A DNA stretch of 64,000 bases. Source: Shinella zoogloeoides (lineage in GTDB: Bacteria > Pseudomonadota > Alphaproteobacteria > Rhizobiales > Rhizobiaceae). The translations under genes and the position numbers were made by a program. Shown here one piece after another: positions 36,959 to 48,529 of this stretch. The notes beneath the pieces are model-generated. The model was given only the letters and a program-made list of their open reading frames with translations. It did no database searches and was not told where the DNA came from. The DNA lies in NCBI RefSeq assembly GCF_030733845.1, contig NZ_CP132311.1, positions 1,677,501 through 1,741,500 of the forward strand. The letters run 5' to 3'. Positions within the stretch are counted from its first letter, which is position 1; every line of letters begins with the position of its first letter.

Positions 36959-37195
36959 TTAAAACGCGCGGAAGGTCAGCGTGGTCAGCGAGCGCACGAT
37001 GCCGGGGATGGACGCGACGTGGTCGTTGATGAACTTGCCGATATCCTCTTCGCTCTCGACATAGATCTTCAGGAGCAGGTCGTACTCGCCACTGGTGGAG
37101 TACAGCTCCGAAATGAGTTCCGTAGCGTAAAGCGCATCGGCAACCTCGTAGGTCTTGCCCGGAGCGCATTGCAATTGCACGAAAATCGGCTTCAT
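36959..37195 (-). CDS. Stand-alone Lrp/AsnC ligand-binding (RAM) domain protein
   Basis: 78 residues. Only the effector-binding RAM domain is present (FVQLQCAPGKTYEVADALY, STSGEYDLLLKIYV, IPGIVRSLTTLTFRAF); there is no DNA-binding part. The frame upstream contains no HTH. Such single RAM proteins bind amino acids and form decamers; their role is unclear. The 221 bases upstream, to 37416, hold divergent promoters only. Confidence 0.92.
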   Translation of the reverse strand: MKPIFVQLQCAPGKTYEVADALYATELISELYSTSGEYDLLLKIYVESEEDIGKFINDHVASIPGIVRSLTTLTFRAF

Positions 37196-37416
37196 CGGTC
37201 CTCCCGCGCCATCGGCGGCATGCTGCAGCTTGTGCCTCGGCCGCACGATTCCGGCGGCGATCTCCGCCTCTTATGGCGGAATTCGCCTATTGAAGGCAAG
37301 GCCGGCCGAAAATCGCACAGTCCGTTAAAATTCGATGAAATTGCAACCATCGCGTTTTACGTCCGCGAAAGGCGCAACTGTTAAATTCCGTAAACCAACC
37401 AACCCGTTGAAGCGCC

Positions 37417-37704
37417 ATGACCCAGATCGTGACAGTCTCGCCCGCCACCGCCGCCTATGCCTCGCAGGGCATGAGGATGCAGACCCGCACCGGCACGCTC
37501 TTCGAGCAGCGTATCCACCATTGGAGCGAAGACGCCAAGATCAAGGGCGATGCCCGCACGCTCGCCGTTCTCAACGTCATCCAGCCGCCGGCCCTCGCGC
37601 TTGCCCTTCTCACCGCGCCCGGCGGCATGCCGCAGGTGACCGTGGCCGAGGCGCAGCGTCTTTACGACGAGAGCGGCTTGCCGCTGCCCGCCGAAGCCAC
37701 CTGA
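37417..37704 (+). CDS. Small conserved hypothetical protein
   Basis: 95 residues (MTQIVTVSPATAAYASQGMRM...). A soluble protein with IHHWSEDAKIKGDARTLAVLNVIQPPALALALL in the middle. No family recognised. It has its own terminator and stands alone between an AsnC-type gene and the glycine riboswitch, so it is a separate transcription unit. Confidence 0.75.
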   Translation: MTQIVTVSPATAAYASQGMRMQTRTGTLFEQRIHHWSEDAKIKGDARTLAVLNVIQPPALALALLTAPGGMPQVTVAEAQRLYDESGLPLPAEAT

Positions 37705-37738
37705 TCTCCCCCGAAAGAAGCAGCCGTCCTCCAACCTT

Positions 37739-37763
37739 GCCCCCGTTTCGGGGGCTTTCTTTT
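37739..37763 (+). terminator. Rho-independent terminator
   Basis: GCCCCCG-TTT-CGGGGGC (37739-37755) followed by TTTCTTTT. Confidence 0.92.
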
Positions 37764-37849
37764 GCCGTCTTCCCGCAACGACAAATATTTGTTCGGCAGC
37801 GACGCCGGCTCTTGCCAAAACACGGGCAAGGCCGTTATCTGGAGCCGAC

Positions 37850-38020
37850 CTCGCTGGGAGAAACCGGCCGGCCCGAAGGGGTATGGCCGGTGCCGAAGGA
37901 GCAACCGCCCCGGAAACTCTCAGGCAAAAGGACCAGCAAGGTGCCGTCGGAACTCTGGAGAGAAGCGTGAGAACGCTCGCCGAAGGGATAACAATCTCAG
38001 GCGAAGGGACAGAGGGGGCT
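37850..38020 (+). promoter_or_regulatory. Tandem glycine riboswitch
   Basis: Two aptamer copies. The first (about 37850-37937) has CTGGGAGAAACCGGC, GCCGAAGGAGCAACCGCC, AAACTCTCAGGCAAAAGGAC. The second (about 37950-38020) has CTCTGGAGAGAAGCG, CGCCGAAGGGATAAC, ATCTCAGGCGAAGGGACAG. The paired consensus (GCCGAAGG...CTCAGGCAAAAGGAC) is characteristic of glycine aptamers. It lies about 85 bases before gcvT and should switch the operon on when glycine is high. Confidence 0.96.
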
Positions 38021-38102
38021 CAGGAGAACGGCGCAATTGCGCCTGGATTGTGAGCCGGCGCCCGGAGGAACCCGTGGGCGCCCAAGGACTGGAGGGCGCC
38101 TT

Positions 38103-39242
38103 TTGGACGGATCGTCTGAACTCAAGAAAACACCGCTTCACGCGCTGAACCTGTCGCTCGGCGCCCGCATGGTGCCGTTCGCCGGCTATGAAATGCCGGT
38201 GCAATACACGGCCGGCGTGATGAAGGAACATCTGCACACCCGCGCGGCCGCCGGCCTGTTCGACGTGTCCCATATGGGCCAGGTCACCGTGCGCGCCCGC
38301 TCCGGCGACAATGCCGACGCGGCGCGGGCGCTGGAAACGCTGGTGCCGGTGGATGTCGTCGGCCTCGGCGAAGGCCGCCAGCGCTATGCGCTCTTCACCA
38401 ACGACGAGGGCGGCATTCTCGACGACCTGATGATCGCCAATCGCGGCGACCATTTCTACGTCGTCGTCAACGCCGCCTGCAAGGACGCGGATTTCGCCCA
38501 TATGCAGGCGAAGATCGGCGATGCCTGCGAACTGACGCTGCACGACGACCGCGCGCTGATCGCCCTGCAGGGCCCGCACGCGGAAGCCGTGCTGGCCGAA
38601 CTCTGGGCCGACGTCTCCTCCATGCGCTTCATGGACGTGCGCGCCTGCGACCTGCACGATGCCGACTGCATCGTCTCGCGCTCGGGCTATACCGGCGAGG
38701 ACGGCTTCGAAATCTCCATTCCGGCCGATCTTGCCGAAACCGTCTGTCGCCGCCTGCTCGACCATCCCGACGTGCTGCCGATCGGCCTCGGTGCGCGCGA
38801 TTCTCTGCGCCTTGAAGCCGGCCTCTGCCTCTACGGCAACGACATCGACACCGGCACGACGCCGGTCGAGGCCGGGCTCGAATGGGCGATCCAGAAGGTG
38901 CGCCGCAGGGGCGGCGAACGCGCCGGCGGCTTCCCGGGCGCCGGCATCATCCTCGACCAGCTCGAAAACGGCGCGGACCGCCGCCGTGTCGGCCTCAGAC
39001 CGGAAGGCCGCGCGCCGGTGCGCGGCGGTGCGGTGCTCGCCACCGATCCCGAGGGCGAGGACGTCGTGGGAACCGTCACCTCCGGCGGCTTCGGCCCGAA
39101 CGCCGACAGCCCCGTCGCCATGGGTTACGTGTCCAAGTCCTCTGCAACGCCTGGCACGCAGCTCTATGCCGGCGTGCGCGGAAAATTCCTGCCGGTCACC
39201 GTATCGGCCATGCCCTTCGTCAAGAACACCTTCAAACGCTGA
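38103..39242 (+). CDS. gcvT: Glycine cleavage system T protein (aminomethyltransferase)
   Basis: 379 residues. Takes the methylamine group from GcvH and makes 5,10-methylene-THF and ammonia. The [21 protein letters not shown] start, [21 protein letters not shown] and [19 protein letters not shown] are family motifs. I choose a TTG at 38103, giving [17 protein letters not shown] with GGAGG eleven bases before it; the upstream ATG at 38037 would place the ribosome binding site in the riboswitch tail. Separated from gcvH by 173 bases of repeat. Confidence 0.95.
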   Translation: MDGSSELKKTPLHALNLSLGARMVPFAGYEMPVQYTAGVMKEHLHTRAAAGLFDVSHMGQVTVRARSGDNADAARALETLVPVDVVGLGEGRQRYALFTNDEGGILDDLMIANRGDHFYVVVNAACKDADFAHMQAKIGDACELTLHDDRALIALQGPHAEAVLAELWADVSSMRFMDVRACDLHDADCIVSRSGYTGEDGFEISIPADLAETVCRRLLDHPDVLPIGLGARDSLRLEAGLCLYGNDIDTGTTPVEAGLEWAIQKVRRRGGERAGGFPGAGIILDQLENGADRRRVGLRPEGRAPVRGGAVLATDPEGEDVVGTVTSGGFGPNADSPVAMGYVSKSSATPGTQLYAGVRGKFLPVTVSAMPFVKNTFKR

Positions 39243-39257
39243 CCCCATGATCCGTTG

Positions 39258-39385
39258 CGCCCCCCTCATCCGCCTGCCGTCGTGTCCCTTCTCCCCGCTG
39301 GGGAGAAGGGACACGACGGCAGCGGTTTGCTTCCCTTCTCCTCGTCGGGGAGAAGGTGGCCCGAAGGGCCGGATGAGGGGCGCGC
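39258..39385 (+). repeat. Palindromic repeat element between gcvT and gcvH
   Basis: A perfect 22-base stem with loop GCT (stems 39275-39296 and 39300-39321), then a second palindrome around CTTCTCC-TCGT-GGGGAGAAGG (39336-39355). CCCCTCATCCG on the left and CGGATGAGGGG on the right close the element. Same unit as in 5969-6096. It lies within the gcv transcript. Confidence 0.9.
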
Positions 39386-39415
39386 CCGGAAATCTTTCCA
39401 GAGAGAGGAACAAAC

Positions 39416-39777
39416 ATGCTGAAATTTACCGAAGAACACGAGTGGCTGAAGATCGAAGGCGGCGTTGCGACCGTCGGCATCACGGCGCATGCGGCCGAAC
39501 AGCTGGGCGATCTCGTCTTCGTCGAACTGCCCGAGGTCGGCGCCTCCTTCTCGAAGGGCGGCGATGCGGCGACGGTCGAATCCGTGAAGGCCGCCTCCGA
39601 CGTCTATTGTCCGCTCGACGGCGAGATCGTCGAAGTCAACGAGGCCATCACGGCCGATCCCTCCCTCGTCAACAGCGACCCGCAGGGCGCCGGCTGGTTC
39701 TTCAAGCTGAAGCTCGCCAACCCGGCCGATGCGGACGCGCTGATGGACGAAGCCGCCTACAAGGAGCTTGTCGGCTG

Positions 39778-39778
<1 letters not shown>
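39416..39778 (+). CDS. gcvH: Glycine cleavage system H protein
   Basis: 120 residues. The lipoyl-carrying protein that shuttles methylamine between P, T and L proteins. Lipoyl lysine is K58 in [13 protein letters not shown]. The [20 protein letters not shown] start and [13 protein letters not shown] are typical. AGAGAGGAAC precedes the ATG. TGA and the gcvP ATG overlap (TGATG). Confidence 0.97.
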
Positions 39779-42648
<2,870 letters not shown>

Positions 42649-42669
42649 TACGGACGGCATGAATTTTCG

Positions 42670-42701
42670 CCCCGGCCGATCCTATCGGCCGGGGCTTTTC
42701 A
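42670..42701 (+). terminator. Terminator of the gcv operon
   Basis: A 10-base stem CCCCGGCCGA (42670-42679) pairs with TCGGCCGGGG (42685-42694), followed by CTTTTCATTTT. Confidence 0.93.
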
Positions 42702-42722
42702 TTTTCGGGCAGGGAGGCAGGA

Positions 42723-43130
42723 TCAGGGTGCGATGGCGACGTCCACCCAGAAACGGGTGAACCCTTCGGCGAAATCGCGGTAGCCGCTCAGCGTCGAGGG
42801 CTTGACGGCATAGGCATTGGCGCCGTTCTCGTAGGCGCGGTTCACATCCGCCGTACTGGAGGACGAGGACAGCATGATCACCGGCGTCACCGCCGTGCGC
42901 GCGCGCCCGCGCAAGCGCTTCAGCAACTCCATGCCGCTGATGCCGGGCATGTTGATGTCGAGCAGGATATAGTCGAAGGCTTCGGCATCGAGACGGTCGG
43001 AGGCAAGCTGGGCGTCGGCGACATGCGTGATTTCGATGGGACTGCCGGCATCGCTGAAGGCGCGCATGACGAAGCGTACATCCACGGGATCGTCGTCGAC
43101 CACGATCAGCTTTCTAGGCGAGCCCGCCAC
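42723..43130 (-). CDS. CheY-like single-domain response regulator
   Basis: 135 residues, receiver domain only. Phosphorylation site D58 (FDYILLDINMPG), acidic pocket in VVDDDPVDV, conserved Ser run at MLSSSSS and Lys in AYAVKPS. The VDVRFVMRAF and SGMELLKRLRG pattern resembles Rcp1-type regulators that partner phytochrome-like kinases. Its start lies 17 bases inside the upstream kinase gene, so the two form a pair. Confidence 0.95.
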   Translation of the reverse strand: MAGSPRKLIVVDDDPVDVRFVMRAFSDAGSPIEITHVADAQLASDRLDAEAFDYILLDINMPGISGMELLKRLRGRARTAVTPVIMLSSSSSTADVNRAYENGANAYAVKPSTLSGYRDFAEGFTRFWVDVAIAP

Positions 43131-44976
43131 GACCGTCCCCCCTTGATTTCATGGGTTGCGGAAACGTCACGACAAAGCGTGCGCCCGGACCATAGCTCGT
43201 GTCAAGCGCTATCACCCCGTTGTGGCTCTCCACGATGCGGCGCGCCAGCGCAAGGCCGACGCCGGTGCCCTGATAGACCGTTTCATCACGGTGAAGCCGT
43301 TGGAAAACCTCGAAAATCCGGCCGACATGCTGCGGATCGATACCGATACCGTCGTCCTCCACGATGAAATCGATGCCCTGCGGCCCCTGCCGGGAATAGA
43401 TGCGGACGGCCGGCGCCTCGCTCGGCCGGCGGTATTTCAGGGCATTGCCGATCAGGTTCTGCACCAGGCGCTTCAGCAGCTCGGGATCGCCCATGACCTC
43501 CGGCAGCGGCTGGACATCCACCGTCCCGCCGCATTCCTGCACATGGCTTTCCAGAAGTGCCAGCGCATCGCGCACCACGCCGGACAGCGCCACCGGTTTC
43601 GGCGAATTTATGCGGTAGGCGATCTGCGAGAATTCCAGGAGGCTGTCGATGATGCGGCGCATGCGCGCCGCGCTCTTGCGCACATGGTCGGCATAGTGCG
43701 GCAGCTCGGAGAATTCGCCGCGATGCAGGTCTTCCGAGATCATCTCGGCGAACATGGACAGATGGCGCAGCGGCGCCTTCAGATCGTGCGAGACCGTCGC
43801 GGTGAACTGGTCGAGCGCCTCGTTCTTGCGGCGCAACTCGTTCGTCTGCGCCTCCACCTGCTGCTGCTGGCGCTTGGCCTCGGTGATATCGCGCCCGACG
43901 CTGACGATCTCGCTGAGGCCGTCTTCGTCGAAGATCGCGACCGCCGTCCACAACATCCACATCGGCTGGCCGTCATGGTCCATGCAGATTTCGAGCGTCT
44001 GCACGGGCTTTTCACGCGAATAGGCCGAGATATCCATCAGCGGCGCCGTCTGCTCCGGTGCGCAGGCGACCTCGGGCAGATGACGGCCGATCAGCTCATC
44101 GGTGGTGGAGCCGACATGGGCGGCATATTTGTCGTTTGCGAAGCGAACGGTCAGGTTCCGGTCGAAGCGCAGGATCATGTCCGGCAGGATCTGCAGCAGC
44201 GAGAGATATTCGCGGCGCTTTTCCTCCAGCGCCGCCTCGGTGCGCTTGAGCTCGGAGACATCGACACGCAGCGCGACGATGTCTCCGGTCTCGGCGACAT
44301 GGCTCTCCCCGCGGATCCACCTGTCCTTGCCGAACTCGAAGACGCTTCCGCCGCTCCCGGTATTCCTGTGGCTTTCAAGCCGCTCGCGCACCATCGCCTC
44401 GGCTTCCGGCGTGCCCTCCTCGATGCCGGGGAACATTCCGACGCGGATATTGGCCCGGGCGATGCTTTCCAGCGTCGCACCCACACGCACTGCATCGCGA
44501 GCCTCCCCGCACCGCTCCTTGTAGGAGCGGTTGAACATGATCAGGCGCTCTTCCTCGTCGAAGATCGCAAACCCCTCGTTCATCGTGTCGAGCGCCGCCG
44601 CGATGCGCTGGCCGAGCAGGATCTGTTCGCCATGGCTGCCGCCGCTGAGGAGGCTGCGCAGGAGAAGCGCATAGCGCGCGCCGCTCGCATCGTCCGGGAC
44701 GGCAATGACATGCGCCGTCGCCTCGAAGAGCGTGCCGTTGTCGTGGCGGAAGGAAAAGGCGTGGGCGTTCTCCCGCCCTTCCAAAGCGTGGCGGGCAAGA
44801 AGGGCCGCTGGATTGGCGCCTTCGATGACGGCGCAAGCGCCGGGCTTGCGACCATCGCGGTTCCAGCCGAAAGTCCGCGCCGCAGCCTCGTTATGGGAAA
44901 CGACGGAGGCTTCGCCATCGAGGATGAGGACGGGAAACGGCAGGTTCTCGTAAAGTGCGGCGGCAAAGCCGGTCAT
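43114..44976 (-). CDS. Soluble PAS-domain histidine kinase
   Basis: 620 residues, no transmembrane segment, so probably cytoplasmic. PAS-like segments lie at about 8-100, 125-245 (NEGFAIFDEEERLIMFN) and 260-370 (PDMILRFDRNLTVRFAN). HisKA has H397 (VSHDLKAPLRH). The ATPase domain has the N box near N511, VEDDGIGIDP and GTGVGLALARRIVESHNG. The signal is unknown. It lies in one operon with the CheY-like regulator that follows; no output DNA-binding protein is nearby. Confidence 0.93.
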   Translation of the reverse strand: MTGFAAALYENLPFPVLILDGEASVVSHNEAAARTFGWNRDGRKPGACAVIEGANPAALLARHALEGRENAHAFSFRHDNGTLFEATAHVIAVPDDASGARYALLLRSLLSGGSHGEQILLGQRIAAALDTMNEGFAIFDEEERLIMFNRSYKERCGEARDAVRVGATLESIARANIRVGMFPGIEEGTPEAEAMVRERLESHRNTGSGGSVFEFGKDRWIRGESHVAETGDIVALRVDVSELKRTEAALEEKRREYLSLLQILPDMILRFDRNLTVRFANDKYAAHVGSTTDELIGRHLPEVACAPEQTAPLMDISAYSREKPVQTLEICMDHDGQPMWMLWTAVAIFDEDGLSEIVSVGRDITEAKRQQQQVEAQTNELRRKNEALDQFTATVSHDLKAPLRHLSMFAEMISEDLHRGEFSELPHYADHVRKSAARMRRIIDSLLEFSQIAYRINSPKPVALSGVVRDALALLESHVQECGGTVDVQPLPEVMGDPELLKRLVQNLIGNALKYRRPSEAPAVRIYSRQGPQGIDFIVEDDGIGIDPQHVGRIFEVFQRLHRDETVYQGTGVGLALARRIVESHNGVIALDTSYGPGARFVVTFPQPMKSRGDGRGGLA

Positions 44977-45095
44977 CGCTCGCGCCCCTCCTGGCGATCA
45001 CGCGGGCGCGAAAGGGTCGCGCCGCATGCCGGAGACTAGGCAAAACCGATTGCGAAGGAAAGCCGCGAGGATTTGCAGTCCTCGCATGCCTGTTT

Positions 45096-45485
45096 TCAGG
45101 CGCGCACTGTCGGCTGGCCAGCGGCGGCAAGGGCCGCAAGGTCCGCCGGCTTCAGTTCGACCGATTCGCCGCAGCCGCAGGCGGACGTCTGGTTCGGATT
45201 GTGGAAGGTGAAGCCGGAGCGCAGCGTCGTCACCTCGAAATCCATCTGGGTGCCGAGAAGGTAGAGCACGGCTTCCGGCGCGATCCACACGCGGGCGCCG
45301 CCATGTTCGATCAGGTCGTCCTTGGCATTGGGTTCGGTCACGAGATCGACGGAGTATTCCATCCCCGCGCAGCCGCCCTTCTTGATGCCGACACGGATGC
45401 CCTTGGCATCGCCGCCGGCATTGTCGACGATCGCCTTGACGCGGCTTGCCGCTGCATCGGTAAGTGTCATGACTGCAAAGGCCAT
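45096..45485 (-). CDS. sufA: Fe-S assembly A-type protein
   Basis: 129 residues. HesB/IscA fold with three cysteines: C in KKGGCAGMEYS and the C-terminal SACGCGESV pair. Carrier of Fe-S clusters from the SufBCD scaffold to client enzymes. Last gene of the suf operon. The C-terminus runs on for about 25 Ala-rich residues beyond the second motif. Confidence 0.95.
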   Translation of the reverse strand: MAFAVMTLTDAAASRVKAIVDNAGGDAKGIRVGIKKGGCAGMEYSVDLVTEPNAKDDLIEHGGARVWIAPEAVLYLLGTQMDFEVTTLRSGFTFHNPNQTSACGCGESVELKPADLAALAAAGQPTVRA

Positions 45486-45564
45486 GGGCCGTATCTCCTT
45501 CGACCTAACGGGTTCAAGGCCCGATGGTTTCCGAATCTGAATCTAGTGTCCCCGACGGGACGGA

Positions 45565-45945
45565 TCAATACCAGCCGACGGCGACCTGCGCCTCTTCCGA
45601 CATGCGGTCCGGCGTCCACGGCGGGTCGAAGGTCATGCTGACCTCGACGCCGGACACGCCTTCCACGGCGCTTACGGCATTTTCCACCCAGCCCGGCATC
45701 TCGCCGGCCACCGGGCAGCCGGGCGCCGTCAGCGTCATGTCGATCTTGACCATGCGGTCGTCTTCGATGTCGATCTTGTAGATCAGGCCGAGCTCGAAGA
45801 TGTCGGCCGGGATTTCCGGGTCGTAGACCGTCTTCAGCGCGGAAATGATGTCGTCGCTGAGGCGCGCCAACTCGTCTTCCGGGATCGCCGAATGAACGAT
45901 GCCGTCGCGGACGTCGATCTTGTCTTCCGTTGCGTCGAGGGACAT
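45565..45945 (-). CDS. sufT: SUF system protein SufT (MIP18/DUF59)
   Basis: 126 residues. DUF59 core: ALKTVYDPEIPADIFELGLIY and LTAPGCPVAGEMPGWVENAV, with one conserved Cys in APGCP. Such proteins help mature Fe-S clients in Gram-positive and alphaproteobacterial SUF systems. Eleven bases after sufS. Confidence 0.93.
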   Translation of the reverse strand: MSLDATEDKIDVRDGIVHSAIPEDELARLSDDIISALKTVYDPEIPADIFELGLIYKIDIEDDRMVKIDMTLTAPGCPVAGEMPGWVENAVSAVEGVSGVEVSMTFDPPWTPDRMSEEAQVAVGWY

Positions 45946-45956
45946 GGGCCTACTCC

Positions 45957-47204
45957 TCAGGCGAAGAACTTGCGGGCATGGTCGAGCGCGTCGGCGAGTG
46001 CATCCACCTCGGCGCGTGTATTGTACATGCCGAACGATGCCCGGCATGTGGAGGTGACGCCGAAGCGTTTCAAGAGCGGCTGGGCACAATGGGTGCCGGC
46101 GCGCACCGCCACCCCTGCCCGGTCGATGACCATCGAGACGTCATGGGCGTGGATGCCTTCCAGCTCGAACGAGAAGATCGAGCCCTTGCCCGGCGCCGTG
46201 CCGAAGATGCGCAGCGAATTGATCGCCGACAGCCGTTCATAGGCGTAGTCACGCAGGTCTGCCTCATGGGTGGAGATCGCCGCGCGGCCGATCTTTTCCA
46301 TATAGTCGAGCGCGTGGCCGAGGCCGATCGCCTGCACGATCGGCGGCGTGCCGGCCTCGAAGCGGTGCGGCGGATCGTTGTAGGTGACGATGTCTTCCGT
46401 CACGTCGACGATCATCTCGCCGCCGCCCTGGAACGGCCGCATCTCCTTCAGCCGGTCCATCTTTCCGTACAGCACGCCGATGCCGGAAGGGCCATAGAGC
46501 TTGTGGCCGGTCATCACGTACCAGTCGCAATCGATGTCGCGCACGTCGACCGGCATGTGCACGGCGCCCTGCGAGCCGTCGATGAGCACCGGAATGCCGC
46601 GCTCGCGGGCGATGCGGCAGATTTCCTTGACCGGGACGATGGTGCCGAGCGCATTCGACATATGCGTGATGGCGATGAGCTTCGTGCGCTCCGTCAGGCA
46701 CTTCACGAAGTCCTCGACATGGAAGGCGCCCGCCTCGTCCACCGGCGCCCAGACAAGCTTGGCGCCCTGCCGTTCGCGGATGAAATGCCACGGCACGATG
46801 TTGGAGTGGTGCTCCATGATGGAGAGGACGATCTCGTCGCCCTCGCCGATCTTTGGCATGCCGTAGCCATAGGCCACCGTGTTGATCGCCTCGGTCGAGG
46901 ATTTCGTGAAGATGATCTCATCGACCGAAGAAGCGTTCAGGAAGCGGCGCACCTTTTCGCGCGCCGCCTCATAGGCGTCCGTGGCGGCATTGGAGAGGAA
47001 ATGAAGGCCGCGATGCACGTTTGCATATTCGTTGGAATAGGCATGCGCGATCGCGTCGATCACGGCCTGCGGCTTTTGCGCCGAAGCCCCGTTATCGAGA
47101 TAGACCAGCGGCTTGCCGTAGACCGTCTTCGACAGGATCGGGAAATCCTTGCGGATCGCCTCGACGTCATAGGCCGTTGCGGGTGTCGGCAGCGCGTGTT
47201 CCAT
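45957..47204 (-). CDS. sufS: Cysteine desulfurase SufS
   Basis: 415 residues. Takes sulfur from cysteine for Fe-S assembly, using PLP on K235 (TGHKLYGPSG). Persulfide Cys is C373 in RAGTHCAQPLL. Type II subfamily (SufS/CsdA). It lies 26 bases after sufD. A second desulfurase of the NifS/IscS type starts the same operon. Confidence 0.96.
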   Translation of the reverse strand: MEHALPTPATAYDVEAIRKDFPILSKTVYGKPLVYLDNGASAQKPQAVIDAIAHAYSNEYANVHRGLHFLSNAATDAYEAAREKVRRFLNASSVDEIIFTKSSTEAINTVAYGYGMPKIGEGDEIVLSIMEHHSNIVPWHFIRERQGAKLVWAPVDEAGAFHVEDFVKCLTERTKLIAITHMSNALGTIVPVKEICRIARERGIPVLIDGSQGAVHMPVDVRDIDCDWYVMTGHKLYGPSGIGVLYGKMDRLKEMRPFQGGGEMIVDVTEDIVTYNDPPHRFEAGTPPIVQAIGLGHALDYMEKIGRAAISTHEADLRDYAYERLSAINSLRIFGTAPGKGSIFSFELEGIHAHDVSMVIDRAGVAVRAGTHCAQPLLKRFGVTSTCRASFGMYNTRAEVDALADALDHARKFFA

Positions 47205-47230
47205 CTCGTTCGTCCCTTGTCAGACGCTTG

Positions 47231-48505
47231 TCAGGCGTGCTTTTCCAGCCAGGCGGCGATGACGCCTTCCAGCGCCTCGACCAGCGGCTCGTCGTCCAGT
47301 TCCTCGACGATCTCGGCGACGAAGGCGTTGACCAGCATGGCGCGCGCCTTGTTTTCCGGGATGCCGCGGGCCATCAGGTAAAAGAGCTGCGTGTGGTCGA
47401 TGTCGATCACGGTCGCGCCGTGGCCGCACTGCACGTCGTCGGCGAAGATCTCCAGCTCGGGCTTGGCCGAGAAATCAGCCTCGTCCGAAAGCAGCAGCGT
47501 GTTGCACGACATCTTGGCGTCGGTTTTCTGCGCATCCGGCGCCACGCGGATCTGGCCTTGGAAGACGCCGCGGGCGCGATCGAAGATCACGTTGCGGATG
47601 ACTTCGCTCGATGTCGTGTTCGGCACGTTGTGGCCGACCGTGAAGGTCACGTCGTTGTGCGTCTCGCCGCCGAGCAGGTTTATGCCGCGCAGGATCAGGT
47701 CCGATCCCTCGCCCGCCACCACGACGTGGATTTCCTGCCGCACGAGCTTGCCGCCGGCATTGATCAGGTAGAGGCGCAGTTTCGCGTCCGTGCCGAGCGT
47801 GATGCGGATCTGGCCGAGATGCGTATCCGCGCCGCCCTGCGCCTGGAAGATGATCCAGGTGATTTCGGCGCCGTCGGCCAGCGTGATGTCGCTGACCGTG
47901 GTGACGAAGGCCGCATTGTCGCCCGCCGCGAGGTGACGCTCGATGATCGTCCCCTTGACGCCGGCGCCGATGGTCGCCGGGAAGCGCGTATGCGTCTGGC
48001 CGGCATTCTGGATCGTCTGGATTTCGAGCGGCGCTTCGAGCTCGGTGCCGTCGGGCAGGTCGAGCACGAAGCCGTCGCGCACGAAGGCGCCGTTGATGCG
48101 GCCGATCGCATCGTCGCCGTCGCGGGCGGCAAGGCCCTCGGCGGCGGTGCCGTCCGCCAGCGCGGCGGCGAAGGTGCCGACCCTCACGCCCTCGGCGCTC
48201 GCGCGGGCATCGGCAAGGCCGTTGACGACCGAGAGCACGGCCGAACCTTCGACCAGCGGGGCAACCTTGGCGGCGGAGGCCGCCGGATCGAAGGTCGGCA
48301 CGGCGCGCAGCAGCGCCTTGAGGTCCGTATAGTGCCAGGCCTCGACGCGGCGCGTCGGAAGGCCGGCTTCCTTGAAGTCGCTGATCAGCGTGTCGCGGGC
48401 GGCGAGCACCGCGCCGTCGCCCGGCAGCTCGCCGATCGCGTGGTCATAGGCTTCGCAAAGCGCGGTCTCTGCGACCGAAAGCTTCATGCCTGTCTGCATG
48501 TTCAT
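47231..48505 (-). CDS. sufD: Fe-S assembly scaffold subunit SufD
   Basis: 424 residues. Right-handed beta-helix subunit that binds SufB and SufC. The core FEDDVQCGHGATVIDIDHTQLFYLMARGIPENKARAMLV-type end is present, as FADDVQCGHGATV and FYLMARGIPENKARAM. N-terminus is the usual variable helical part. Follows sufC by 24 bases. Confidence 0.94.
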   Translation of the reverse strand: MNMQTGMKLSVAETALCEAYDHAIGELPGDGAVLAARDTLISDFKEAGLPTRRVEAWHYTDLKALLRAVPTFDPAASAAKVAPLVEGSAVLSVVNGLADARASAEGVRVGTFAAALADGTAAEGLAARDGDDAIGRINGAFVRDGFVLDLPDGTELEAPLEIQTIQNAGQTHTRFPATIGAGVKGTIIERHLAAGDNAAFVTTVSDITLADGAEITWIIFQAQGGADTHLGQIRITLGTDAKLRLYLINAGGKLVRQEIHVVVAGEGSDLILRGINLLGGETHNDVTFTVGHNVPNTTSSEVIRNVIFDRARGVFQGQIRVAPDAQKTDAKMSCNTLLLSDEADFSAKPELEIFADDVQCGHGATVIDIDHTQLFYLMARGIPENKARAMLVNAFVAEIVEELDDEPLVEALEGVIAAWLEKHA

Positions 48506-48529
48506 GAGATCACTCCTTCACGGGTGCCG

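Noticed and set aside
38659..39777. Extension of the gcvP frame upstream over gcvT and gcvH
   Set aside because: The sequence before 39778 is a shifted reading of gcvT and gcvH, whose real frames are well supported. GcvP starts at the ATG overlapping the gcvH stop.
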